Source: G051132615 sp051132615
Lineage (GTDB): Bacteria > Pseudomonadota > Gammaproteobacteria > Burkholderiales > Neisseriaceae
Assembly (NCBI RefSeq): GCF_051132615.1
Contig: NZ_CP152375.1
Coordinates: 186,001-250,000, forward strand
Direction: 5' to 3'
Length of the DNA: 64,000 bases
In this document: positions 44,793 to 53,200 of the stretch, piece by piece
Position numbering within the stretch: position 1 is the first letter of the stretch
Layout: the number at the start of each line of letters is the position of its first letter
Notes under the pieces: model-generated
Database searches by the model: none
Told to the model about the DNA's origin: nothing
What the model saw: the letters and a program-made list of their open reading frames with translations, nothing else
Translations under genes and position numbers: made by a program

Positions 44793-45557
44793 ATGTTTAT
44801 TGATACTCATTGCCACCTAAGCAATCCAAATTTATTACTCAACCTTGATCTTCATCTACAAGAAGCAAAGGCAGTTGCAGTTACTCGCTTTATATCCCCT
44901 GCCACCTCATCAAAAGACTATATAAACACATTAAACTTGGCAAAAAAATACCCTGATACAGTCTACCCTGCAATTGGATTACATCCTTATTGTGTCAGTT
45001 CAAACTGGCAGTACGAGTTATCCATACTGACGGAACTTTTATCGGCATCAAGGGTTATTGCTTTGGGTGAAATTGGCTTGGATTTTTATGATCAAAAATT
45101 AAGTACACCAGACAAAGATCAGCAAATCAATGCCTTCATTGCTCAATTACAGCTTGCTAGAAAATTTGACTTACCTGTTCTTTTACATAACCGTAAATCT
45201 GTTTTTAAATGTATTGAGTTATTGAAGAAATATCCCGTAAAAGGAGGCATTGCACATGCCTTTTCGGGTAGCTTGCAAGAAGCGCAGGAATTCATTAAAT
45301 TGGGGTTTAAATTAGGTTTAGGTACCATGTTGTGTCGTCCAAACACACCTAAACTCAGTTTATTGGCACAACAATTACCTGAGTCTTCATTTGTCTTAGA
45401 AACCGACTCACCAGATATGCCTCCAGTCCCTTACACGATTAACACGCCCAAAAATATTATCTTAGTCGCTCAAAAAATGGCACATATCCGCCATTGCTCT
45501 CTCGAAGATATCGCCAATAGCACCACTCAAAATGCATGTACCATTTTTTCATGGTAA
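44793..45557 (+). CDS. TatD-family metal-dependent hydrolase
   Basis: A 254-residue TIM-barrel hydrolase, probably a metal-dependent deoxyribonuclease. Metal ligands are in DTHCHL (residues 4-9), Glu in GEIGLDFY (about 93), a central HNR, HAFSG and ETDSPDMPPVP (about 205). The form is nearer to YjjV than to TatD proper, judging by length and the DMPP segment. TatD proteins are implicated in DNA repair or turnover; the substrate here is not known. It is convergent with the yigZ-like gene, 22 bases apart. Confidence 0.87.
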   Translation: MFIDTHCHLSNPNLLLNLDLHLQEAKAVAVTRFISPATSSKDYINTLNLAKKYPDTVYPAIGLHPYCVSSNWQYELSILTELLSASRVIALGEIGLDFYDQKLSTPDKDQQINAFIAQLQLARKFDLPVLLHNRKSVFKCIELLKKYPVKGGIAHAFSGSLQEAQEFIKLGFKLGLGTMLCRPNTPKLSLLAQQLPESSFVLETDSPDMPPVPYTINTPKNIILVAQKMAHIRHCSLEDIANSTTQNACTIFSW

Positions 45558-45579
45558 AAGATAACAATGTATTCAAAGT

Positions 45580-46206
45580 TTATAGTGAATCCGTTTTAAT
45601 CAATGTCAATTGCCCCTTACTGCAGTTTTGTAATTGTTTTTGTACTTGTTCAACGGCTTCCTGAGGAAGCATAATATGCATTAAAATCAATTGACCATAA
45701 TCAACCTGCTCAATTGTGCCCAAATTTTGCGCAATAATTGACTCTACGGTTTTTATCTGAGCATATTCACATACTAATTGGTAAGCGATTTGTGGGGTGT
45801 ACAATTTAGTTTGCAACAGCTTTAATGCTTGTTGTACGCCATGGCCATAGGCTTTTACCAAGCCACCAGTCCCCAACAAAACGCCACCATAATAACGAAC
45901 AACCACAGCAATAACCTGCCCTAAACCACTACCCATTATCTGGGCTAAAATCGGTTTACCGGCCGTACCTGCTGGTTCACCATCATCAGAACAGCCTAAT
46001 ACCTGTGAATCAGTTGGTGCACCAGCAATATAAGCCCAGCAATGATGCCTAGCCTGTGGATGTAATTGTTTTATTTCTTGAATATAGTGCTTAGCCTGAG
46101 CGACATCCTGAACATGTGCAAGATAAGTGATGAATCGGCTTTTTTTGATTTCCTCTTCAAATAAAACCGACTGAGTAGGAATATTGTATGACTGGTTTAT
46201 TGTCAT
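45580..46206 (-). CDS. yigZ: YigZ/IMPACT-family protein
   Basis: A 208-residue protein. The N-terminal UPF0029/IMPACT domain (residues about 10-125) has KKSRFITYLAHV, ARHHCWAYIAG, SDDGEPAGTAGKPIL and VVVRYYGGVLLGTGGLVKAYG, all hallmarks. A C-terminal ferredoxin-like domain (about 130-200) follows. Eukaryotic IMPACT regulates translation through Gcn2; the bacterial role is unsettled and may involve translation. It overlaps rsgA by one base, so both are in one transcript with the M48 protease. Confidence 0.92.
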   Translation of the reverse strand: MTINQSYNIPTQSVLFEEEIKKSRFITYLAHVQDVAQAKHYIQEIKQLHPQARHHCWAYIAGAPTDSQVLGCSDDGEPAGTAGKPILAQIMGSGLGQVIAVVVRYYGGVLLGTGGLVKAYGHGVQQALKLLQTKLYTPQIAYQLVCEYAQIKTVESIIAQNLGTIEQVDYGQLILMHIMLPQEAVEQVQKQLQNCSKGQLTLIKTDSL

Positions 46207-47075
46207 TACCGTAATAACTCATCCATTAAACGTTGAAAGAAAACCAAACGTTGTGGCTCAATTAGCCCGTTTTCTGCAGCTTGTTTAATGGCACAATTAG
46301 GCTCTTGCCTATGTGTACAATTATGGAAACGACACTGACCGATAAAAGCTCTAAAATCAGGGAAGTAATGAATTAAATCAGCAGGAATAATGTGTTTTAA
46401 ACCAAACTCCTGTAAACCTGGGGAATCAATTAATTGAGTTTGCTGATTTAAATGAAACAATTGAGTATGTGTTGTCGTATGTTTGCCCGAATCAAGAGCG
46501 GTAGAAATGGTCCCTATTCTGGCTTTTTCTTCTCCTAATAATGCATTGGTTAAGGTAGATTTGCCCATACCAGATTGCCCTAATAAAATACTACACTGCC
46601 CCTCAAGTGATATTTTTAACGGCGTAATATCACTTAAGGCACTTAAAGTGATAAAAGGATACCCCAAGGTTTGATAGAAAGATAATTTCTCCTGCCACTG
46701 TATTACTTCTGGCAAATCAGATTTATTCAACACAATCAGGGGGGTAATCTGCGCTTCTTCTGCGGCAACCAATGCTCGTTGGAGCAACTCTTCATTAGGA
46801 CTGGGTACAGGTGCTAAAACAATGACCAGTTGGGTCACATTTGCGGCAAAAACCTTTGTCTTAAAATGATCTTGCCGATACAGTAAGCTTTTTCTTGGCA
46901 ATGACCTTTCTATAACAACCTGTCGTTCATTGATAGGCGTAAACTCAACCTGATCACCACAAGCAAAATCAACTCTTTTTTTTCGGGTAGTGGCTTCAAA
47001 TGTTTTACCGTGACAATCTTCAACAATAAATAAACGCCCAAAACTGGTGACAATTTGCCCTATTAGCTGATTCAA
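46206..47075 (-). CDS. rsgA: Small-ribosomal-subunit biogenesis GTPase RsgA
   Basis: Circularly permuted GTPase acting in late 30S subunit maturation. The 289-residue protein has an N-terminal OB domain (about 1-70), then G4 VLNKSDL (about 135), G1 LLGQSGMGKSTLTNALL (about 184) and G3 LIDSPGLQEFGL (about 215), the permuted order. The zinc knuckle CRFHNCTHRQEPNC (about 248-261) closes it. Its start overlaps the protease gene stop by 4 bases (ATGA). The rsgA-orn neighbourhood is common in proteobacteria. Confidence 0.95.
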   Translation of the reverse strand: MNQLIGQIVTSFGRLFIVEDCHGKTFEATTRKKRVDFACGDQVEFTPINERQVVIERSLPRKSLLYRQDHFKTKVFAANVTQLVIVLAPVPSPNEELLQRALVAAEEAQITPLIVLNKSDLPEVIQWQEKLSFYQTLGYPFITLSALSDITPLKISLEGQCSILLGQSGMGKSTLTNALLGEEKARIGTISTALDSGKHTTTHTQLFHLNQQTQLIDSPGLQEFGLKHIIPADLIHYFPDFRAFIGQCRFHNCTHRQEPNCAIKQAAENGLIEPQRLVFFQRLMDELLR

Positions 47076-48319
47076 TGTTGTTCTTTCAAAGCATAGATGC
47101 GGTCTTTTGCATTAGGATGACTATCATAAAAACGTGAAAATAATGGATCAGGAGTCAATGTCGCAGCATTACTTTGATACAATTTGGTTAAGGCACTAAT
47201 CAAAGCTTCACCACTGGCATTGTCTTTAGCAAAGCGATCTGCTTCGTATTCATTTTTTCTAGAAAAAATACTGCCCAATGGTGAAAATGGAAAAGTAAAA
47301 ACAGGCAATACAGTTAAAAATAATAACAATGCCATAGCATCACTTGCATAATGAACACCTAGCCCTTCAAAAAAAGCAGGATAAAGCATTACTTGCCCTA
47401 ATAAAAACAAGACAATCAAACTTAATACAAAACTAAAAATCATGCCCTTAACAATATGTTTATGCTTAAAGTGCCCTAATTCATGAGCCAATACAGCCTC
47501 TACCTCACTGGTACTTAAATCTTTTAACAAAGTATCAAAAAACACAATCCGTTTATTGTTACCCAATCCCGTAAAATAAGCATTACCATGACCAGAACGT
47601 TTGGAACCATCCATCACAAAAATACCATTACTGGTAAAACCAGTACGTGCCAATAAACGCTCAATCGTTGTTTTTAAAGCCTCATCTTCAACAGGTTCAA
47701 ATTTATTGAATAATGGTGCAATAAATGCAGGAAAAGCCCATAACATGAATAAAGAAAAACCTAACCACAAAACCCAAACATATAACCACCACACTTTACC
47801 CATAGCGCCCATTAAATATAATACGGCACTGAGTAAAGGAATACCAAGAACAACCATGAGCACGCCTGCTTTTAGTAAGTCCCCAATAAAAGTCTTGAGT
47901 GTTGTATGATTAAAACCAAAACGCTCTTCCAATTTAAATGTACGATATAAATCAAAAGGTAAAGATAAAATCGCATTCACAATAATAAATAAAAACATCA
48001 AGATCACACCTTGAAATAAGGCATGATTACTTAATTGAGCACTCAATACAGCTAATGCATCTAACCCACCACCTAAGGTAAAAATCAATAATAAAAAAGC
48101 TTCATATAACACTTCATAACGCCCAAGCTTCTGCTTAGCCAAAGTATAATCAGCTGCTTTTTGGTGTTCCACTAAAGAAATACTTTGAACAAAATCTTTT
48201 GGTACAATTTGCCGATGTTTGCCTACATAAAGTGTCTGTCTAACAGATAAATATAACCTTAACCCTGTGCTGATCAATAAAAATACAATAAAAAGAAGGT
48301 TAACCGTATGTGTACTCAT
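47072..48319 (-). CDS. M48-family integral-membrane zinc metalloprotease (Ste24-like)
   Basis: A 415-residue membrane protease. Multiple hydrophobic helices surround a cytoplasmic active site, HELGHFKHKH (about residues 279-288), with the third zinc ligand Glu in KNEYEADRFA (about 352). An N-terminal M48 propeptide-like domain precedes it. It resembles the CAAX prenyl protease 1 group, but bacteria lack most prenylated substrates, so a role in membrane-protein quality control is more likely. It is divergent from orn across about 70 bases and first in the protease-rsgA-yigZ unit. Confidence 0.9.
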   Translation of the reverse strand: MSTHTVNLLFIVFLLISTGLRLYLSVRQTLYVGKHRQIVPKDFVQSISLVEHQKAADYTLAKQKLGRYEVLYEAFLLLIFTLGGGLDALAVLSAQLSNHALFQGVILMFLFIIVNAILSLPFDLYRTFKLEERFGFNHTTLKTFIGDLLKAGVLMVVLGIPLLSAVLYLMGAMGKVWWLYVWVLWLGFSLFMLWAFPAFIAPLFNKFEPVEDEALKTTIERLLARTGFTSNGIFVMDGSKRSGHGNAYFTGLGNNKRIVFFDTLLKDLSTSEVEAVLAHELGHFKHKHIVKGMIFSFVLSLIVLFLLGQVMLYPAFFEGLGVHYASDAMALLLFLTVLPVFTFPFSPLGSIFSRKNEYEADRFAKDNASGEALISALTKLYQSNAATLTPDPLFSRFYDSHPNAKDRIYALKEQH

Positions 48320-48396
48320 TATTTTCCTATTTTTTTAGTTGCTCTTATGCTAGAGATTGCGGACAATAGTGCTATTTTGACAAGATGGAAACAAGG

Positions 48397-48951
48397 ATGC
48401 AAGACCAAAATAACTTAGTTTGGCTGGATATGGAAATGACTGGCCTCAATCCTGATACGGATAAAATTATTGAAGTTGCCATGATTATAACAGATAAGGA
48501 TTTAAATATCCTTGCACAATCACCTGTTTATGTCGTTCACCAAAGTGATGACATTCTCAATAATATGGATGCTTGGAATACAGCAACCCATACACGTACA
48601 GGTTTAGTTGAGAAAGTAAAAGCATCAACATATTCCGAAAATGACGTTGAAACTGCTTTAATTGAATTTATGCAACAATGGGTTCCTGAGCGCATGGCAC
48701 CAATGTGTGGCAACACTATTCATCAAGATCGCCGTTTTATGGTGCGTTGGATGCCTAAACTTGAGCAATACTTTCATTATCGTAATATCGATGTATCAAC
48801 TTTAAAAGAACTGGCCAAACGTTGGAAACCAGAAATCTGTAAAGGTATTTCAAAAAAAGGGGCACATCAAGCTTTAGATGATATTATTGAGTCTATTGAG
48901 GAAATGAAATATTATCGAGAACATTTTTTGAATTTATCGCATTCTGATTAA
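48397..48951 (+). CDS. orn: Oligoribonuclease
   Basis: Degrades 2-5 nucleotide RNAs, including pGpG from cyclic-di-GMP turnover, and is usually essential. The DEDDh exonuclease has LVWLDMEMTGL (residues 7-17), a HQSDD segment, GNTIHQDRRF in the middle, HYRNIDVSTLKELAKRWKPE and the catalytic histidine in GAHQALDDI. I favour the ATG at 48397, giving 184 residues as in homologues, since GGAAAC sits 7 bases before it. An in-frame ATG at 48385 would add four residues but has no ribosome site. Confidence 0.95.
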   Translation: MQDQNNLVWLDMEMTGLNPDTDKIIEVAMIITDKDLNILAQSPVYVVHQSDDILNNMDAWNTATHTRTGLVEKVKASTYSENDVETALIEFMQQWVPERMAPMCGNTIHQDRRFMVRWMPKLEQYFHYRNIDVSTLKELAKRWKPEICKGISKKGAHQALDDIIESIEEMKYYREHFLNLSHSD

Positions 48952-49028
48952 ATATGCATAATTTACACAACGCTTCTACATACTTTGGGCCATTAACTTA
49001 AAGAAAATATTGAGTACATAATATCGTA

Positions 49029-50675
49029 ATGAATTCGTCATCTCATATTGAAATTAACCATACCCCCATTTGGGCTCAACTGCACCAACATCAAAGAGCA
49101 ACCCGTTATATGCATATGCGGGGCCTGTTTGATGCAGACCCCCTGCGCTTTAAAAAAATGCATATTGCAATTGATGGCATATTATTAGACTACAGTAAAA
49201 ATCGTATCACTCAAGACACAATTGACCTACTGACTGAACTGGCCCAAGAGGCTAATCTACAGGGTTGGATGGATAAAATGCGTTCAGGTGCCATTATTAA
49301 CCTGAGCGAGAAACGTGCAGCGCTGCATATCGCACTAAGACAACCTGAAACAGCCAATGTACAGGTGAATGGTCATAATGTTATTCCTGATATCCATAGA
49401 GAACTCAAAAAAGCATTGGCTTTTGCCAATACGCTTTATGAACAAACACATTTAGGGTTTTCAGGACAACCTATTACTGACGTTGTCAATCTGGGTATTG
49501 GTGGTTCTGATTTAGGCCCACAAATGTTGACTCAGGCATTAACCCCTTATCATGGAAAAGCCAATGTCCACTTTGTGGCCAATGTAGACAGCACCGACTT
49601 ATTGGAAAAATTAACTCAGCTTAACCCTCAAACGACTCTATTTATTATCGCCAGTAAATCTTTTAGTACACCTGAAACTTTGCTTAATGCACAAACAGCC
49701 AGAAAGTGGTTTTTACAACAAGGGCAAAAATCTGATATTGCCAAGCACTTTGTTGCGGTATCCAGTAATAGCAATGCAGCGATTGAGTTTGGCATTGACT
49801 CCAATAATATTTTTGCTTTATTTGACTGGGTTGGCGGGCGCTATTCTAGCTGGTCTACTATTGGCCTATCCTTAATGTGTGCCATTGGTGAACAACATTT
49901 TCGTGCTTTTTTATCGGGTGGGTTAGCAATGGATGAGCATTTTTTTAATGCTCCTTTCAAACAAAACATCCCCGTTTTAATGGCACTTATTGGCATTTGG
50001 TATAACACTTTTTATGGCGCACACAGTTATGCCATTATTCCTTATGCGCATGCTCTGCGTCGTTTACCTGCACATATTCAACAACTTGATATGGAGTCCA
50101 ATGGTAAACAAACAGGACGTTATGGGGAACACTTAGATTTTGATACTGGTCCAATCATATGGGGAGAAGAAGGTGTAAATTGCCAACATGCTTTTTTCCA
50201 GTTATTACACCAAGGTAGCCGCTTAATCCCCAGTGATTTTATCATTCCAATCAATAGCCATTACCAGTTTGCCGAACATCAGGAAACATTGGTGTCAAAT
50301 GCCTTTGCACAAACAGAAGCCTTAATGAAGGGAAAAACAGCCGCAGAGGTATTAACTGAATTATCAGATTTACCAGGTATAGAACGAGATCAGTTGATGC
50401 CACAAAAATGCTTTCCTGGGAACCAACCATCAAACAGCATTTTAATCGAAAAACTTACTCCTTTTAATATGGGTCAATTATTAGCCATGTATGAACACAA
50501 AGTATTTGTACAAGGCATTATTTGGGGGATTAATTCTTTCGATCAGTGGGGTGTTGAATATGGAAAAGTCTTAGCAAAACAAATTCAACCTGAGTTAACA
50601 ACAGATTCCGTACTGCAACGAGACTCTTCCACAAATGGTTTGATCCAATATTTTCGCAGTCATTATAAAAAATAA
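49029..50675 (+). CDS. pgi: Glucose-6-phosphate isomerase
   Basis: Interconverts glucose-6-phosphate and fructose-6-phosphate. The 548-residue protein is the full proteobacterial type, with VVNLGIGGSDLGPQM (about 150-164), the sugar-phosphate loop IIASKSFSTPETLLNA (about 203-218), FDWVGGRYSSWSTIGLS (about 262-278), the catalytic Glu in MESNGKQ (about 351-357) and the late catalytic lysine in WGVEYGKVLA. It lies 77 bases after orn with only a weak ribosome site, and ends in a terminator shared with ppk2. Confidence 0.96.
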   Translation: MNSSSHIEINHTPIWAQLHQHQRATRYMHMRGLFDADPLRFKKMHIAIDGILLDYSKNRITQDTIDLLTELAQEANLQGWMDKMRSGAIINLSEKRAALHIALRQPETANVQVNGHNVIPDIHRELKKALAFANTLYEQTHLGFSGQPITDVVNLGIGGSDLGPQMLTQALTPYHGKANVHFVANVDSTDLLEKLTQLNPQTTLFIIASKSFSTPETLLNAQTARKWFLQQGQKSDIAKHFVAVSSNSNAAIEFGIDSNNIFALFDWVGGRYSSWSTIGLSLMCAIGEQHFRAFLSGGLAMDEHFFNAPFKQNIPVLMALIGIWYNTFYGAHSYAIIPYAHALRRLPAHIQQLDMESNGKQTGRYGEHLDFDTGPIIWGEEGVNCQHAFFQLLHQGSRLIPSDFIIPINSHYQFAEHQETLVSNAFAQTEALMKGKTAAEVLTELSDLPGIERDQLMPQKCFPGNQPSNSILIEKLTPFNMGQLLAMYEHKVFVQGIIWGINSFDQWGVEYGKVLAKQIQPELTTDSVLQRDSSTNGLIQYFRSHYKK

Positions 50676-50676
50676 T

Positions 50677-50702
50677 AAAAAACAGCCTTTTTGGCCGTTT
50701 TT
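50677..50702. terminator. Terminator between pgi and ppk2
   Basis: Stem AAAAACAGCC / GGCCGTTTTT, with one internal mismatch and a T5 loop, lies in a 29-base gap between convergent stops. The flanks suit both strands. Confidence 0.8.
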
Positions 50703-50704
50703 TA

Positions 50705-51574
50705 TTAAAATTTTTCTGGAACCCAACGATAATAATAATTAGGTTCAGTATAGTCTCCCTTTTTTTGTCTATGTGGTAATTTAACTGTTTTAGTAGGTAT
50801 TTTTTCGTAAGGTATTTCACTTAAAATATGGCTTAATATATTTAAACGTGCTCGTTTTTTATCATTCGCATCGGCAATAAACCATGGTGCCCAAGATGAA
50901 TCCGAAGCAGCAATCATTTTATCTCTGGCTCTAGAGTAATCGTACCACTTACTATAAGATTTAATATCATTTGGCGAAAGCTTCCATGTTTTACGTGGAT
51001 CATTCATTCGTGACAACATTCGTCTCTTTTGCTCATCCATATTAATCTCAAGCCAATATTTTAATAAAATAATACCTGAATTCACAATCACTTTTTCAAG
51101 CAAAGAAACCTGATCTAAAAATGTTTTACTCTCTTCCTCAGTACAATACCCCATTACAGGTTCTACAACTGCACGGTTATACCAACTGCGATCAAAAATA
51201 GTAATTTCTCCTGCCGCAGGTAAATGTTTAATATAACGTTGCAAATACATCTGTGTTTTTTCACGCTCCGTAGGTACAGGTAATGCAACCGTATGAAAAA
51301 CTCTAGGACTGACTCTTTCAGTCAATACTTTAATCGTCCCTCCTTTACCCGCACCATCACGTCCCTCAAAGATAATGCAAACTTTTTGACCTGTTGCTTT
51401 TACCCACTCTTGTAGAGCAACCAACTCTCCTTGCAGTTTCTTGAGCTCTTTCTGATAGGCCTTATTTTTTATCTTCTGAGTTTTATCTTTTATTTCACAG
51501 TTTGGATGTTCAATGGTACTGTACTCATGAATTTCTTTTAACACATCTTTTGATACAACTGTCTTTTTACTCAT
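50705..51574 (-). CDS. ppk2: Polyphosphate kinase 2 (class I PPK2)
   Basis: Transfers phosphate between polyphosphate and nucleoside diphosphates (ADP or GDP). The 289-residue single-domain enzyme has Walker A IFEGRDGAGKGGTIK (about residues 68-82), Walker B IFDRSWYNRAVVEPVMG (about 128-144), lid residues in KYWLEINMDEQKRRML and WKLSPNDIKSYSKWYDYSRARDKM, and a closing YRWVPEKF. The ATG at 51574 is preferred over the adjacent GTG: AAGGAG is 5 bases before it. A 170-base AT-rich gap with the eutR terminator lies upstream of its start. Confidence 0.93.
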   Translation of the reverse strand: MSKKTVVSKDVLKEIHEYSTIEHPNCEIKDKTQKIKNKAYQKELKKLQGELVALQEWVKATGQKVCIIFEGRDGAGKGGTIKVLTERVSPRVFHTVALPVPTEREKTQMYLQRYIKHLPAAGEITIFDRSWYNRAVVEPVMGYCTEEESKTFLDQVSLLEKVIVNSGIILLKYWLEINMDEQKRRMLSRMNDPRKTWKLSPNDIKSYSKWYDYSRARDKMIAASDSSWAPWFIADANDKKRARLNILSHILSEIPYEKIPTKTVKLPHRQKKGDYTEPNYYYRWVPEKF

Positions 51575-51700
51575 CACTTCTCCTTGATGTATGTTTCATT
51601 TGATTAAAATTGATGATGATAATGCTACAAGATAAAAAAACACTTACCAATATAAACAAAAATGTTGAATAAAACCACTTTCACTTAACCAATAATAACA

Positions 51701-51730
51701 AAAAACACCTTAAATAATTAAGGTGTTTTT
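51701..51730 (-). terminator. Terminator after eutR
   Basis: Stem AAAAACACCTTAA / TTAAGGTGTTTTT (13 bp, 4-base loop) lies 17 bases past the eutR stop. It marks the left end of the ethanolamine locus. Confidence 0.92.
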
Positions 51731-51747
51731 TTACTGTTTTTATCAAA

Positions 51748-52815
51748 TTAAGAACTTAATACTCTTTGATATGCAAACCCGCGATTTGCCAGTGTTTCAG
51801 AAGGCAACTCATTAAATAATTTATGGTAATCTGCTGCAAACTGACTTAAATGCCAAAAACCCCATGTAGTCGCTGCATCTTGAATCGTTTGATAAGGAGA
51901 ATAAGGGCTTAATAATTCTCTTCTTACCGCATTTAAACGAATAGCCTTTAAATAACCTAAAGGACAAATACCTAAAATATTCTGAAATGCATTTTGTAAA
52001 GTGCGACGACTCACATGCAAATGATTACAAAGCTCCAAAATACTTGTTGGCTCCCCAGTATGAGATAAAATATACTCACGTGCTTGAGTGATCACTCGAC
52101 GATAACTCATTTGACTATAACGAACTTTTTTAGGTTCCACTGCATCCGTTAATAAACTGATCATGCCAGAAACCAATGTATCCTTCATCATTTTTTGAGC
52201 ATTAACGTTTTGCACTCGTTCTGGGTGTTTTTCAATTGTAGTTAAGGCTTCATTCATAAAATTCCAGAATGCATTTTTTTTAGCCTGATTAACATGCAAT
52301 GCTGCATTTACATTTAAAAGATTGGTTAGCTCTTTTTCTGTGCTGATTTCAAAAAACTGCTCTAATTCTGTTTCTGAAATCACAAACCCCATTAACTCTA
52401 AAGCATCTGGTGTCAACAACTCGAATTCTTGTCCACCCAAACGCGTGGCAATGTTGCTCTCCTCCACACGAGAAGAACAAACAAAACTGTCCTTGCTCTT
52501 CATTTTAGGGATACCAAACCAGACTGCACCAGGCCATACCATACATGATTGACGCAATGGCAAATTGGTTGTTTCCTTAAAGAACTGCACTCCATCTAAC
52601 CATACTTCAAATAATGTTCCTTTAAACTGACCAGGATATAACTGATCATATAATTGCTGCCAAGCAGTAATATTGCATGCTTGTTCATAAACATCATTAG
52701 TGATCACCTTTTTGGTGTCCAAAGCATAAGCTTTTTGTAAAGGTTGATTATCCAAAACCAAATGGGTATCAAAATCAGTATTAAGCTTATGTATATTGAT
52801 ATGAGATTGGGTCAT
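51748..52815 (-). CDS. eutR: Ethanolamine operon regulator EutR (AraC family)
   Basis: Activator of the eut operon that responds to ethanolamine and adenosylcobalamin in enteric bacteria. The roughly 355-residue protein has the EutR sensing domain: NDVYEQACNITAWQQLYDQLYPGQF, then LRQSCMVWPGAVWFGIP and ATRLGGQEFELLTPD. A C-terminal AraC helix-turn-helix pair follows (LCNHLHVSRRTLQNAFQNILGI, IRLNAVRRELLSP, WGFWHLSQFAADYHKLF). The alignment with E. coli EutR recalled from memory is close over the whole length. The ATG at 52815 has GGAA 8 bases upstream; the ATG at 52827 has no ribosome site. It is flanked by terminators, so it forms its own unit. Confidence 0.96.
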   Translation of the reverse strand: MTQSHINIHKLNTDFDTHLVLDNQPLQKAYALDTKKVITNDVYEQACNITAWQQLYDQLYPGQFKGTLFEVWLDGVQFFKETTNLPLRQSCMVWPGAVWFGIPKMKSKDSFVCSSRVEESNIATRLGGQEFELLTPDALELMGFVISETELEQFFEISTEKELTNLLNVNAALHVNQAKKNAFWNFMNEALTTIEKHPERVQNVNAQKMMKDTLVSGMISLLTDAVEPKKVRYSQMSYRRVITQAREYILSHTGEPTSILELCNHLHVSRRTLQNAFQNILGICPLGYLKAIRLNAVRRELLSPYSPYQTIQDAATTWGFWHLSQFAADYHKLFNELPSETLANRGFAYQRVLSS

Positions 52816-52887
52816 TTTTATTTCCATTCAATATATGGATTTAAATTCAGGATGAGCATGATTTTATGAGCTTTACCCATTATCTTA

Positions 52888-52931
52888 ATTGATTAGTATC
52901 AATATAATCAGCATTAAGCTTTCATTCTCAA
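52888..52931 (-). promoter_or_regulatory. Putative eutR promoter with overlapping inverted repeat
   Basis: On the minus strand a -35 TTGAGA (52926-52931) and -10 TATATT (52901-52906) are 19 bases apart. An inverted repeat ATTGAT-N4-ATCAAT (52888-52903) overlaps the -10 and start point. The spacing is long, so the promoter call is tentative. The rest of 52816-53158 is AT-rich with no gene recognised. Confidence 0.4.
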
Positions 52932-53158
52932 GTCAGTACTATATTACATTTAATTTTAAACAATACATATAAAAAATACAACAAAACAAAAACAAAAAGT
53001 AACAAAAATTAAAACTTTAAATAATTGTCATTTTATTTATTGGTTAATAAATGGGGGTATTTTTTCATTTTTAAAATTAATTTAATTAATCGAATCTAAT
53101 ATCAATTAGCGTTTCTCAATATAATAACAATTAATCTTAATATAATCTACTCACAAAA

Positions 53159-53184
53159 AAAGCCTTCCATTTAGGGAAGGCTTT
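53159..53184 (-). terminator. Terminator after the HAD lipoprotein gene
   Basis: AAAGCCTTCC / GGAAGGCTTT (10 bp, 6-base loop) is followed by seven T on the minus strand, 16 bases past the stop. Confidence 0.93.
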
Positions 53185-53200
53185 ATAAACAATCTTAAAA

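Noticed and set aside
50530..50820. 96-codon minus-strand open frame across the pgi/ppk2 junction
   Set aside because: It lies antisense to the pgi end and out of frame within ppk2, spans their terminator and has no family features; a shadow of real genes.
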